Source: an uncultured Alphaproteobacteria bacterium
GTDB taxonomy: Bacteria; Pseudomonadota; Alphaproteobacteria; Rs-D84
Direction of reading: 5' to 3'
Length of the DNA stretch: 64,000 nt
Assembly: GCA_947646585.1 (NCBI GenBank)
Contig: CANSHD010000001.1
Span: 1-64,000 of the forward strand
Part shown: one piece after another, positions 50,668-59,952 of the stretch
How the letters are laid out: each line of letters begins with the position of its first letter
Numbering within the stretch: position 1 is the stretch's first letter
Position numbers and translations under genes: made by a program
Notes under the pieces: model-generated
Told to the model about the DNA's origin: nothing
Databases searched by the model: none
The model's input: the letters and a program-made list of their open reading frames with translations, nothing else

Positions 50668-51453
50668 ATGGAAGACAATACAGCTATATCTTTTGCAAAT
50701 GTCGCCGCACGCTATGAACATGGCGCCGACGTTTTAACCGACGTGTCTTTTAACATCAGTGCGGGCGCGTTCTATTTTCTATCCGGCGCATCGGGCGCGG
50801 GCAAGACGACGCTGCTGCGGCTGATATACCAGTTGCACACGCCGTCCGCAGGCCAGATAAAATTGTTTGGGCGCACGACCGCGGACATATCGCGCGACGA
50901 TATCGCCGCCCTGCGCCAGAAAATGGCAATCGTTTTTCAGGAATACTCCCTGTTAAGCCATCTGACGGTGTTTGACAACATCGCCCTGCCCCTGCGGGTG
51001 CGCGGCGTGCCGGAGGCAAAGATAAAAAAACTGGTGGCCAAGGTTTTGGACTGGGTGGGTCTTGGCAAATATGCCGACGCAAACCCGCGCTCGCTTTCCG
51101 GCGGCCAGCAGCAGCGCGTATCCGTAGCACGTGCGATTATCGTACAGCCGGCAATCCTGCTGGCGGACGAACCGACGGGCAACCTGGACGATGAAAACGC
51201 ATCGCGCCTGATGGAATTGTTTATTCAGATGAACAAGCTGTTCGGTACGACAATTATCCTGGCGACGCATAATAAAAAACTTATGGATACTTACAAATTC
51301 CCGGTTCTGCACGTGGAAAATCATCGTGTCGGATTCGTGGGCAAGGCGCCCGCGCCCGCAACGCCGGCCGCCCAAAAGGTATGGAAGGGACCGAAACCGC
51401 AAAATTATTTTGCAGAATTATCAAAACAGTTTGACGATATTGGGAACGCATAA
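50668..51453 (+). CDS. ftsE: Cell division ATP-binding protein FtsE
   Basis: [33 protein letters not shown]; followed by FtsX-like permease. Confidence 0.9.
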   Translation: MEDNTAISFANVAARYEHGADVLTDVSFNISAGAFYFLSGASGAGKTTLLRLIYQLHTPSAGQIKLFGRTTADISRDDIAALRQKMAIVFQEYSLLSHLTVFDNIALPLRVRGVPEAKIKKLVAKVLDWVGLGKYADANPRSLSGGQQQRVSVARAIIVQPAILLADEPTGNLDDENASRLMELFIQMNKLFGTTIILATHNKKLMDTYKFPVLHVENHRVGFVGKAPAPATPAAQKVWKGPKPQNYFAELSKQFDDIGNA

Positions 51454-52293
51454 ATGAAAACACCGGTTGTATTTTCTCTTGTCCGCGAGCAGTCCGTCTT
51501 TATGACGGTCATCATGGCGTTGCTGACATTTTTATCAGTAATCGCGCTGGGTGTGGCGATTGCCATCGGAACGGGCGTCGCACGCTGGAACGCGCAGTGG
51601 GATTTAATGGCGACCGTTCAGGTAATGCCGGGCCAGAACGCGGATGCGGCGGCAAAAATACTGGACGCGAACAAGGACAAAATCGCCTCCGTAAAAAAAG
51701 TATCCGCCGACGAAATGGCGGAACTGATGCGCCCATGGGTATCCGGCGGGGCGGCGGCGATGAAAAATTATCTGCCGGAAATGTATGAAATAAAGTTAAA
51801 CAAAAAATCCGACATGCAGGGACTGGCCGACAAATTTGCGGGCAACGCGCGCTTTCTGTCACATTCGACGGCCTTGGCCCCGGCAACTGGTGCCGGCTGG
51901 CGCATGATTGCGATTGCCGCATTGATTCTGTCAATGGCGCTGGGTGCGATTGGCGTGTGCATATCGTTTATCGCACGCAACACGGCCATGCTGCACCGGC
52001 GCGAATTGGAGATATTAAACCAGGTCGGCGCACGGGATAATTTTGTCGCACGCCAGATGCAGATTATCGTCGGCAAGATTTCAATCGTGGCCGCCGCCGC
52101 CGGATTTGTCGCCGCGGCGCCGGTACTGTTGCTGATACTGTCGGCGGCGCACACCACGCGCGTGGGCTTAATGGCGATGATGGCGTTAAATGGCACGGCA
52201 TGGCTGGTCCTGATGGCGCTGCCAATCGCAATCAGCATTTTCGCCATATGGATAACCGGCCGAACCACATTGAAAATTCTTAAAAACAACTGA
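51454..52293 (+). CDS. ftsX: Cell division permease FtsX
   Basis: Multi-TM protein, start adjacent to the ftsE stop. Confidence 0.85.
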   Translation: MKTPVVFSLVREQSVFMTVIMALLTFLSVIALGVAIAIGTGVARWNAQWDLMATVQVMPGQNADAAAKILDANKDKIASVKKVSADEMAELMRPWVSGGAAAMKNYLPEMYEIKLNKKSDMQGLADKFAGNARFLSHSTALAPATGAGWRMIAIAALILSMALGAIGVCISFIARNTAMLHRRELEILNQVGARDNFVARQMQIIVGKISIVAAAAGFVAAAPVLLLILSAAHTTRVGLMAMMALNGTAWLVLMALPIAISIFAIWITGRTTLKILKNN

Positions 52294-52802
52294 TGAAATT
52301 TTTCACGCCCTCTTTTCTGGCATTTGCTTTATTCATCATGGGCGGCATGATGTTCAAATCAATGACGCCAAGTGTGTGCGGAACAATCCTGCCGGACGAC
52401 AGCATATTCGTATTAACCGGCGACGCGCGCCGCATACCGTTCGCCATGCGCCAGATGCGCAAATACCCCGACGCCGACCTGTACATTATCGGGGCCGGCG
52501 GCATGGGCTCTTTTGAAATGGCGAAAAAAGTGACGGTCGAATCCGATTCGAAATCCACGTATCAGAATGCGTTGGCGATACGCGACATTGTTCAAAAAAC
52601 AGGCCTGGACAGAATTGTCGTCGTCACAACCGAAGACCACATGAACCGCGCGCAGTATCTTATCCGCAAAGAGCTGCCGGAAACGGAGGTTGTCGCATGC
52701 CCGGTGCGCCTGATTGACATGCCCGCAACAAAAAGACTTGAACGATGGGCCACGGAATATATAAAATACATCGTTACAATGTTCGGAATAAAGGAAGGGT
52801 AA
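52293..52802 (+). CDS. YdcF/DUF218-family protein
   Basis: IFVLTGDARRIPFAMRQMRKYPDADLYIIGAGG; ESDSKSTYQNA. Confidence 0.82.
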   Translation: MKFFTPSFLAFALFIMGGMMFKSMTPSVCGTILPDDSIFVLTGDARRIPFAMRQMRKYPDADLYIIGAGGMGSFEMAKKVTVESDSKSTYQNALAIRDIVQKTGLDRIVVVTTEDHMNRAQYLIRKELPETEVVACPVRLIDMPATKRLERWATEYIKYIVTMFGIKEG

Positions 52803-52808
52803 ATTAAC

Positions 52809-53516
52809 ATGCTTCGCACAATTATATTCAAAATAATTTTGGCAATATACTTTGTACTGTGGGCGCCGTTTCTGCTGGTGGGATTGTTGAACAAGCGCGT
52901 GAATGATTTCTTTGTTTTAACCGACGCGCGCGGCGTATTGGTCCTGGCACGGTGGATTGCCGGCATTCGCTATAAAATCCACTATCCGTTGACCGAGGAA
53001 AACGGCGTTCCGGTAAAGCCGAATGAAAACCTGCGCCTGGACGGCAAGGCCATTATCGCAGCCAAGCACATGTCCATATTGGAAATCGCAATTTTGGCGA
53101 CAAACATTCCAAAGTCGTTTTTTATAATAAAGCGCGAACTGTTGTGGATTCCGATTTACGGTTGGGCGTTCTGGCGCATGGGGCTGCAGCCTGTAAACCG
53201 CGCACGCGGAAAAACAAACATGAACAAATTGGCGAACGCGGTCGCCAAAAAAATCATGAACGGCCAGGTGCTGGTCATCTTCCCCGAGGGGACACGCGTA
53301 AGACCCGGCGCACGCCCGGCGTTAAAGCGCGGCCTGCTGTATCTGGCACATCAATTAAAGCTGCCGATTATGCCGGTCGGAACGGATGCCGGCGTATATT
53401 GGCCAAAGCGCGGAAAAATGCGCCCCGGCACGGCGAATGTGTATTTTGAGCCTCTGCTGCCATGCAACGCATCGTTGGATGAAATTCGCGACGCAATAAA
53501 CGAGCACAGTGCATAA
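52809..53516 (+). CDS. plsC: 1-acyl-sn-glycerol-3-phosphate acyltransferase
   Basis: AAKHMSILE; VIFPEGTRVRPG. Confidence 0.9.
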   Translation: MLRTIIFKIILAIYFVLWAPFLLVGLLNKRVNDFFVLTDARGVLVLARWIAGIRYKIHYPLTEENGVPVKPNENLRLDGKAIIAAKHMSILEIAILATNIPKSFFIIKRELLWIPIYGWAFWRMGLQPVNRARGKTNMNKLANAVAKKIMNGQVLVIFPEGTRVRPGARPALKRGLLYLAHQLKLPIMPVGTDAGVYWPKRGKMRPGTANVYFEPLLPCNASLDEIRDAINEHSA

Positions 53517-53610
53517 TCGCACGGACAAAATCCGCCGCACGGCGGATTTTTTATTTTACACACAAATCTTTTTATACTAGACTTTTATTGTCCGCGGGTA
53601 TTCCACGGAT

Positions 53611-53775
53611 GAGGACTTGAAACCTCTCTTATAACGCGGTGCATCGCGATAGCATGCATGTGTATCTCCAATCTAAAACGGGTTGGAGGGTGGCGAATAT
53701 TTTGAATAAGCCCGCTATTTTATAAGATAGTTTCAAGCCTCCAACCGCCTGAATTTTTTCAGCGGTTTTTTCATT
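53611..53775 (+). ncRNA. Structured leader RNA, copy B, ending in a terminator hairpin
   Basis: GAGGacttgaaaCCTC loop CTTGAAAC pairs GTTTCAAG (53730-53737); TCTTATA/TATAAGA; CTCCAA/TTGGAG with GGTTGGAGG also complementary to CCTCCAACC; ACCGCCTGAA/TTCAGCGGT + T tract. Confidence 0.75.
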
Positions 53776-53797
53776 CGTTTGAAAAAAGGAGGTTTGA

Positions 53798-54352
53798 ATG
53801 AAAAAATTACTAACCGCCGCCATCATCGGTGTGGCCGGTGTCGGCAACGCGCATGCGGCGCGGAACTGCTGTGCCACGGCGCCATGCTGCATATCAGCGA
53901 GCAGCAGCTGCAGCCATGACAGCAGCTGCACCAGCACCCTTACATGTAATTGCGGCACATCCAGTACGGGATTGACAAACCAATACGGAATTGTTGCGAC
54001 AACAACACAAAAACAAGAGGTGTACTGCGTCGGCCAAACGGCATATTCCAAATGCGTCGCCGGCACAACCACATACAAATGCGCCAGCGGTTATTACGGC
54101 ACGGCGACATCCGCATCGGCCGGATGCACGGTGTGCCCCGCCAATGCGACATGCGCGGGCGGCAACGGCTCTACATTTAGATGCAATGCCAATTATTACA
54201 AAAGCGGCGCCGCGTGCCAGCCCTGCCCCAACAGCGGGGAATCAACGGCCGGCGCAACATCCATAACATCATGTTATCTGCCGTCGGGAACAACATTCAG
54301 CGATTCCACCGGCAGCGGAACCTATACCGGGAACTGCTATTATTCAAACTAA
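53798..54352 (+). CDS. Small Cys-rich secreted protein
   Basis: Signal peptide; TSCYLPSGTTFSDSTGSGTYTGNCYYSN; SD aaaaaggaggtttgaATG. Confidence 0.8.
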   Translation: MKKLLTAAIIGVAGVGNAHAARNCCATAPCCISASSSCSHDSSCTSTLTCNCGTSSTGLTNQYGIVATTTQKQEVYCVGQTAYSKCVAGTTTYKCASGYYGTATSASAGCTVCPANATCAGGNGSTFRCNANYYKSGAACQPCPNSGESTAGATSITSCYLPSGTTFSDSTGSGTYTGNCYYSN

Positions 54353-54377
54353 AAAACGCCCGCACGGGCGTTTTTTA
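54351..54377. terminator. Bidirectional intrinsic terminator
   Basis: aaaaaacgcccgcacgggcgtttttta. Confidence 0.85.
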
Positions 54378-54785
54378 ATCACACCAGCCGGCACGCCGAC
54401 CACCGGAATACGGCCGCCCCAGCTTTTCGGAAATCAGCACCGCGCCGACGTCGCGCCCGTCGGCCGTCTTTACATATGCGTCAATTCGGCCCAGATATTT
54501 GTCGTCTTTGATTTTGCTAAGCTCAACCACACTGCCGACCGGAATCAGTTCCGCCAGACGTTCCTTGGCCCGCAATGCCGCCCTGATTTCAGAATCACAC
54601 GCCCCGTGAATTTCCGGCGTATCAACATTCATCAGCCTTACGCGGACGGAAATGTTGATATCGTCTTCAAGATTTACGTACGCCGCAAACGTGTCGCCGT
54701 CAAATATATAATCAACCGTTGCCGGCGTGGCAACCGCCACGCCGGAATTAAACAACGCAAAAACCAATAAAACGATTTTCTTCAT
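54375..54785 (-). CDS. Secreted SNase-like (thermonuclease-fold) protein
   Basis: FDGDTFAAYV; VRLMNVDTPEIHG; AKERLAELIP; KYLGRIDAYVKTADGRDVGAVLISEKLGRPY. Confidence 0.85.
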   Translation of the reverse strand: MKKIVLLVFALFNSGVAVATPATVDYIFDGDTFAAYVNLEDDINISVRVRLMNVDTPEIHGACDSEIRAALRAKERLAELIPVGSVVELSKIKDDKYLGRIDAYVKTADGRDVGAVLISEKLGRPYSGGRRAGWCD

Positions 54786-54786
54786 A

Positions 54787-56103
54787 TTACGGCAGTTTCG
54801 GCGACCACGTCGGCTCCAGACCATTTACGTCGTCCGGCAGCTCTATGTCATATATGTTTTGTCCGGTGATATCGACACTGCGGATATGGCTGATGCGCTC
54901 CAGACCATCGATTGCCTTTTCCGTCTCATAATACACCAAACGACGACTGCCCGGGGCCCAGGATGGCGCCTCCATAAACCAGCCGCCCGCCAGAATCTTT
55001 TCATTGCGACCGCGCGGATTCATAATGCCGATAAAGAACGTGTCGTCCGCCATTTTTGTAAAGGCGATAAACTGGCCGTCGGGCGACCATGCCGGCGTGG
55101 CATAGCGGCCGTTGCCGTATGTTATGCGCTCTTCGGTTAACGTTTCCAAATCCAGAACATGAATCTGCTGGCGCCCAGAACGATCGGAATTAAAGGCCAG
55201 CTTTTTCCCATCCGGCGAATAAGAGGGACTGGTATTCAAAGAATTCCCAAACGTCAATTGGCGCAGCGTCTTGGCCTCTATATCATATTCATATATGTGC
55301 GTAATGCCGTTTTTAACCAGTGACAGCGCAATCTTGGTGCCGTCTGGTGAAAAGCGCGGCGCAAAGTTCATGCCGCCAAACTGACCCAGACGACGCGCCG
55401 CCCCCGTATCCAAATCCAGCGTCCAGACCATCGGGTCGTCGTCACGATATGACAAAAACACAACCGTCTGCATGTTCGGCGAGAAATGCGGCGACATTAC
55501 AAAGGTCTTGTCATCGGACAAATAACGCAGTCCATATCCGTCCTGGTCCATGATGGCCATACGCTTTACGCGTTTTTTCAGCGGCCCTGTCTCGGCAATA
55601 AACACAATCTGGGTGTCGAAATATCCGACCTCGCCCGTTAAGCGTTCGTATATTGCGTCCGCCATTATATGCGCCATGCGACGCGCGGACTTTTTGGACG
55701 CGACCAGACTTTGCGCCTCTATCTGTTCCTTGCCGTTAATATCCCACATATAGAATTCCAGCCTGTACTTGCCGTTTTCCATATCCAGTTTTGCCTGAAC
55801 CAGAACCTGGGCCTTTATCGCCGCCCATGATTTAAAGTTCGGCATTTCGCCCATCTTTACATGCTCGGGAAACGCGTCATGATTTACAATACGGAACAGC
55901 CCCGTTGATTTTAAATCTTTTTCCACCACCTCGCGTATCATGGCAGCGTCTTTTGTGCTGGCGTTGCCGGCAACCTCAAACTTTTGAACCGCAATCGGAA
56001 TCGGCGACGCGGCCCCGGCAACAATATCAACCTTCAGCTCGGCCCGCGATGCGGATACCACGCCGATAAAAATCGCGCATGCGAACAAAATTTTTTTCAG
56101 CAT
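54787..56103 (-). CDS. tolB: Tol-Pal system protein TolB
   Basis: WD-like PSYSPDGKKLAFNSDRSGRQQIHVLDLET; internal signal-peptide start MLKKILFACAIF. Confidence 0.93.
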   Translation of the reverse strand: MLKKILFACAIFIGVVSASRAELKVDIVAGAASPIPIAVQKFEVAGNASTKDAAMIREVVEKDLKSTGLFRIVNHDAFPEHVKMGEMPNFKSWAAIKAQVLVQAKLDMENGKYRLEFYMWDINGKEQIEAQSLVASKKSARRMAHIMADAIYERLTGEVGYFDTQIVFIAETGPLKKRVKRMAIMDQDGYGLRYLSDDKTFVMSPHFSPNMQTVVFLSYRDDDPMVWTLDLDTGAARRLGQFGGMNFAPRFSPDGTKIALSLVKNGITHIYEYDIEAKTLRQLTFGNSLNTSPSYSPDGKKLAFNSDRSGRQQIHVLDLETLTEERITYGNGRYATPAWSPDGQFIAFTKMADDTFFIGIMNPRGRNEKILAGGWFMEAPSWAPGSRRLVYYETEKAIDGLERISHIRSVDITGQNIYDIELPDDVNGLEPTWSPKLP

Positions 56104-56333
56104 AATATTCCCCTGTTTCCTTTTAAAACAATATCGCTCTAATTTTATCCGTATCATACAAAAAAAGCAAGCGCGCCCGCTTTTAAAATCACCATATACA
56201 TCAATCAACACAAATACCAATACCGTCGCCATTACACCCGTGATTACAGCCGCATTTACATTTGTATTGACATTCGCCAATACATTGTTATAGTCACTTG
56301 TAAAGACGTCGGTATTGTCCGCCGTATAGAGGA

Positions 56334-56564
56334 TTGCCTATGCCAAACGTTATGCAGCAGTTGTTTGTTATGAACATGGAATCTTTGTTAAAGGAGTACG
56401 CCGCCTACAAGACCTTTAACAAATCCGATTGCGTCATAAACATGCGTATTCCGCGTCCAATCTTGGACAAAATAAAAGAACTGGCCGAGGCACAGCACGT
56501 CCCCTATCAGTCGTTAATTTCATCGGTGCTTTTTTCTTTGGCAAATATCGAAGAAAAGAAATAA
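56334..56564 (+). CDS. Small ribbon-helix-helix-like protein
   Basis: INMRIPRPILDKIKELAEAQHVPYQSLISSVLFSLA resembles CopG/RHH antitoxin-type sequences. Confidence 0.6.
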   Translation: MPMPNVMQQLFVMNMESLLKEYAAYKTFNKSDCVINMRIPRPILDKIKELAEAQHVPYQSLISSVLFSLANIEEKK

Positions 56565-56635
56565 AGAAAAAAATAAAATCAAATAAAAAACACCCCGCGA
56601 ATGCGGGGCACTTTTTTTATTTGAATTTCTAAAGA

Positions 56636-56980
56636 TTACCAACCCTGAATCGCACAGCCCAGAACGCCCTGGCCGCCCTGCGACATAAAGAACGACAGAA
56701 CCACACCAAGACCGAACAGCAGAACAAAACCCACCAGCATACCGGTACCCTTGTTTTTCAAGTCGTCCATTTTAACTTCGCCCTTAGAGATATAGCCCCA
56801 GGCCCAGCCGGCAATAACAAACGCCGCACCGACAAACGCCAGTGTACGCAGAATATTGAACACACCCTGCATCTGCTGAATCAGTGTGCACAGGCCGTTC
56901 GTACTGGGCGCAGCCATCGCAGGTGTCGCGACCATCGCCGCAATTATCGCAAAATTTAATTTGGTCATTATTTTTTTCAT
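56636..56980 (-). CDS. VirB2/TrbC-like small secreted membrane protein (orphan)
   Basis: Signal peptide plus two TM helices, AGWAWGYISKG; pilin-like size. Confidence 0.65.
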   Translation of the reverse strand: MKKIMTKLNFAIIAAMVATPAMAAPSTNGLCTLIQQMQGVFNILRTLAFVGAAFVIAGWAWGYISKGEVKMDDLKNKGTGMLVGFVLLFGLGVVLSFFMSQGGQGVLGCAIQGW

Positions 56981-57091
56981 CAGGTTCCCCTTTCATTATT
57001 CAACTTACAGTTGTAATTTTATCACAAATCCCGCACAATTCAAAATAAAAAACGGGCACCCTTGGCACCCGTTCTTAATCCCGCCAAAATA

Positions 57092-57466
57092 TTACATTGC
57101 GGAAACCAAAACGTATTTACGGGATACGTTTGTCTGGCACGCATTGCAACGCGGCGCCGCATATGTCACCGGCGCGCTGTACGACACGACCTGGGCGGCC
57201 GGCGCCATGATAACGCGGTCGGCACGCGGGGCCTGGCCCGTCATGTCACGATTGTACAAATCCGCGCAGCGCGTGTTGCGATAAACGATTTTCTTGCCCG
57301 TATTCAGCGTGCGAATGTCGCCATTGAAATGATTGCCCATTTCGCCGGTGTAATAAATGCAGTCTTCGCCATCCTGAGTATAGCGAACGTCGCCGCGATA
57401 ATAATCATAATAAGACGCACAACCGGCCAGACCTGCCAGCGCAATAACAGAAACCAGAACTTTCTT
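57092..57466 (-). CDS. Putative lipoprotein
   Basis: MKKVLVSVIALAGLAGCAS lipobox. Confidence 0.75.
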   Translation of the reverse strand, partial: KKVLVSVIALAGLAGCASYYDYYRGDVRYTQDGEDCIYYTGEMGNHFNGDIRTLNTGKKIVYRNTRCADLYNRDMTGQAPRADRVIMAPAAQVVSYSAPVTYAAPRCNACQTNVSRKYVLVSAM

Positions 57467-57621
57467 CATACCTTTGTCCTTTTTCAAAGCCGCTCTCTCT
57501 GAACTCCGATTCGTTGTTTTTATTATTGCACAAAATCAAACATTGTCAACACTCAAACAAAAATGTACACATAAAATAAAATGTGCTATACTTTTTAGCA
57601 CGTACTTAAAAAGGAAAGGTA

Positions 57622-58569
57622 ATGAATTACAAAGATTTTGGCCTGGTCAACACACGCGCCATGTTTGCAGACGCAATCGCACGCAAATACGCGGTCCCGG
57701 CATTTAATTTCTATAACATGGAAACCCTGTCCGCAATATTGGAGGCGGCACGCACCACGCACAGCCCGGTAATTCTGGCCGTGTCGGAATCGGCCATGAA
57801 GTACATGGGCGACGATTTGCTGATGGGAATGATTTGGGGTAAAAAATTCCGTCCAGAGGACGGCGTCACCCTGCACTTGGACCATGGCGGCAGCTTTGAG
57901 GCCTGCGCACACGCGATAGAACTCGGCTTCTCGTCCGTCATGATTGACGGCAGCAAACTGCCGTTTGCCGAAAACGTGGAATTGGCGCGCCGCGTGACCG
58001 AACTGGCGCACGCGCACGACGTATCGGTTGAGGCGGAACTGGGAACCCTGGCCGGTATCGAAGATGAAAACACGCACAGCGAAACGTCCAGCTATACCGA
58101 CCCGGCGGACGTGATTAAATTCGTGGAACAGACCGGATGCGATTCTTTGGCGATTGCAATCGGCACCAGCCACGGCGCATACAAACGCAAATCGGACGAT
58201 GAAAAACTGCGCTTTGACATATTGGCCGAAATTGCGAAACAGCTACCGAACTTCCCGCTGGTTCTGCACGGCGCATCATCCATTCCGCAAAAATTTGTTG
58301 AGATTATAAACGAATTCGGCGGCGCAATGTCCGGTGCCCGCGGCATCGACCCGGTACAGTTGCGCCAGGCGACGGAAATGAACATATGCAAAATCAACGT
58401 CGACAGCGATTCCCGCCTGGCCTTTACCGCCGGCGTCCGCCGGAATCTGGCGGAAAAGCCGGCCGGATTCAATCCGCGCGATTATCTGGGCGCCGGGCGC
58501 AAGTTAATTGTTGAAAACTGTATCGATGAAATAAAAAACATCATGGGCAGCGACAACAAGCTGAACTAA
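57622..58569 (+). CDS. fba: Class II fructose-bisphosphate aldolase
   Basis: VPAFNFYNMETLSAILEAA; LHLDHGGSFE; VEAELGTLAGIED; LVLHGASSIP. Confidence 0.92.
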   Translation: MNYKDFGLVNTRAMFADAIARKYAVPAFNFYNMETLSAILEAARTTHSPVILAVSESAMKYMGDDLLMGMIWGKKFRPEDGVTLHLDHGGSFEACAHAIELGFSSVMIDGSKLPFAENVELARRVTELAHAHDVSVEAELGTLAGIEDENTHSETSSYTDPADVIKFVEQTGCDSLAIAIGTSHGAYKRKSDDEKLRFDILAEIAKQLPNFPLVLHGASSIPQKFVEIINEFGGAMSGARGIDPVQLRQATEMNICKINVDSDSRLAFTAGVRRNLAEKPAGFNPRDYLGAGRKLIVENCIDEIKNIMGSDNKLN

Positions 58570-58597
58570 AAAAATCCCCCACCCGGGGGATTTTTTA
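58567..58597. terminator. Intrinsic terminator downstream of the aldolase gene
   Basis: taaaaaaatcccccacccgggggatttttta. Confidence 0.85.
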
Positions 58598-58652
58598 ATA
58601 AATAGATATTTGCATTTATATAAAATTTTGATTTAATAATATCTGAGCGGGG

Positions 58653-58845
58653 GGGGCTTTCCCTGCTCGGGGTGTCGAAACCCGGAATACTGCGTTCAAA
58701 CAAGAACGATAAAAAATTACTCCAACGGATTTATCCGGTTGGAGGGCTGTGAATAATGCGCATCTGTTGCGCACCAATAAGCACACTATACAGTATTATA
58801 GTTTCGAACCTCCAACCGCCTGAATTTTTTCAGCGGTTTTTCAAT
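58653..58845 (+). ncRNA. Structured leader RNA, copy C, ending in a terminator hairpin
   Basis: CGGGgtgtcgaaaCCCG loop TCGAAAC pairs GTTTCGA (58801-58807); AATACTG/CAGTATT; CTCCAA/TTGGAG with CGGTTGGAGG also complementary to CCTCCAACCG; terminator. Confidence 0.75.
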
Positions 58846-58866
58846 TCGCGAAAAAGGAGGATTTGA

Positions 58867-59346
58867 ATGAAACAAATCATAATCGGCGGCCTGTCAATCG
58901 TCGCCGTTTTCACACAGGCGCACGCCGAACTCAATTGTTGTTCAAAATGCCAGTACAACACCAACGCATCCGCATGCACGGAAAACTGCTGCCATGCAAA
59001 ATACGGCGTACTTGGTGGCAAAACAACATACAGCGACCCGGACAGCAACGGCGTAATCACCGTAACAAAATACACAGATACAGTTACATGCGCCACCAGC
59101 GCCAGCGGCTCAAATTTTGTCAGCTGCAACAGGCAAAACTCTCATATTTGCGCCCAGGGATATTACGGCAGCCCGACATTGTTAAACAAGACATGCACAA
59201 AATGTCCGTCATCCGGCGGCATCGCCGGAACAACGGCCGGCACCGGCGCAACAAAAATAACGGAATGCTATATCCCGGCAGGTACGGCATTTTCGGACAG
59301 CGCCGGCGCCGGCACATATTCGGAAAACTGTTATTACAGCGAATAA
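58867..59346 (+). CDS. Small Cys-rich secreted protein
   Basis: Signal peptide; ITECYIPAGTAFSDSAGAGTYSENCYYSE. Confidence 0.8.
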   Translation: MKQIIIGGLSIVAVFTQAHAELNCCSKCQYNTNASACTENCCHAKYGVLGGKTTYSDPDSNGVITVTKYTDTVTCATSASGSNFVSCNRQNSHICAQGYYGSPTLLNKTCTKCPSSGGIAGTTAGTGATKITECYIPAGTAFSDSAGAGTYSENCYYSE

Positions 59347-59375
59347 AAAATCCCCCGGCGGGGGATTTTTTTATT
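59345..59375. terminator. Bidirectional intrinsic terminator
   Basis: aaaaaatcccccggcgggggattttttta. Confidence 0.85.
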
Positions 59376-59940
59376 TGGCTCTTTCTACATACTCAAGCGT
59401 TTCCGTGTTAACAACGATTTTTTCACCGGCATTAACAAACAACGGAACCTGAACACGAACACCGTTGTCCAGAACCGCCGGCTTGCCGCCGCTGGATGAC
59501 GCCGTCTGGCCTTTCAAGGCGGGTTCGGTCTCTTCAACCGTGGCGATTACCGTTTTCGGCAGAGAAATAGACACCGGGTGCCCTTCGACAAAGTTCGCCT
59601 TTACCGTCATTTCCGGCGCCAAGAATTTCATCTGGTCGCCCAGGGAATCGACCGGCATCGTAAACTGCTCGTAATCGGACAGGTTCATAAAGAACGCGTC
59701 AGTTCCGTCCGCATACAGATACTGGCAGTCGAAATCTTCAACCATCAACTTTTCGACCTTGTCCTCACTGCGCCAGCGGTCGCCGCCTTTGTTGCCGGAA
59801 TCGATATCACGCAAATCGGCCTGTACAAACGCACCGCCCTTGCCCGGCTTTACCTTTGTGATTGATGTGACGGAATAGCGACGGCCGTTATGGGAAATAA
59901 CCCAGCCCACACGCATGTCATTTGCAACATATGATGCCAT
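59371..59940 (-). CDS. efp: Elongation factor P
   Basis: EF-P-like KPGKGGAFVQADLRDIDSG; C-terminal VPLFVNAGEKIVVNTETLEYVERAK. Confidence 0.93.
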   Translation of the reverse strand: MASYVANDMRVGWVISHNGRRYSVTSITKVKPGKGGAFVQADLRDIDSGNKGGDRWRSEDKVEKLMVEDFDCQYLYADGTDAFFMNLSDYEQFTMPVDSLGDQMKFLAPEMTVKANFVEGHPVSISLPKTVIATVEETEPALKGQTASSSGGKPAVLDNGVRVQVPLFVNAGEKIVVNTETLEYVERAK

Positions 59941-59952
59941 GTTTGTACCTCT

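Noticed and set aside
53611-53775. Considered tmRNA, RNase P RNA, 6S or SRP RNA for the structured leaders
   Set aside because: Four copies, each just upstream of a secreted-protein gene; no recognisable conserved core of those RNAs (no GAGGAAAGTCC-type RNase P motif, no tRNA-like ends with GGTTCGAATCC).
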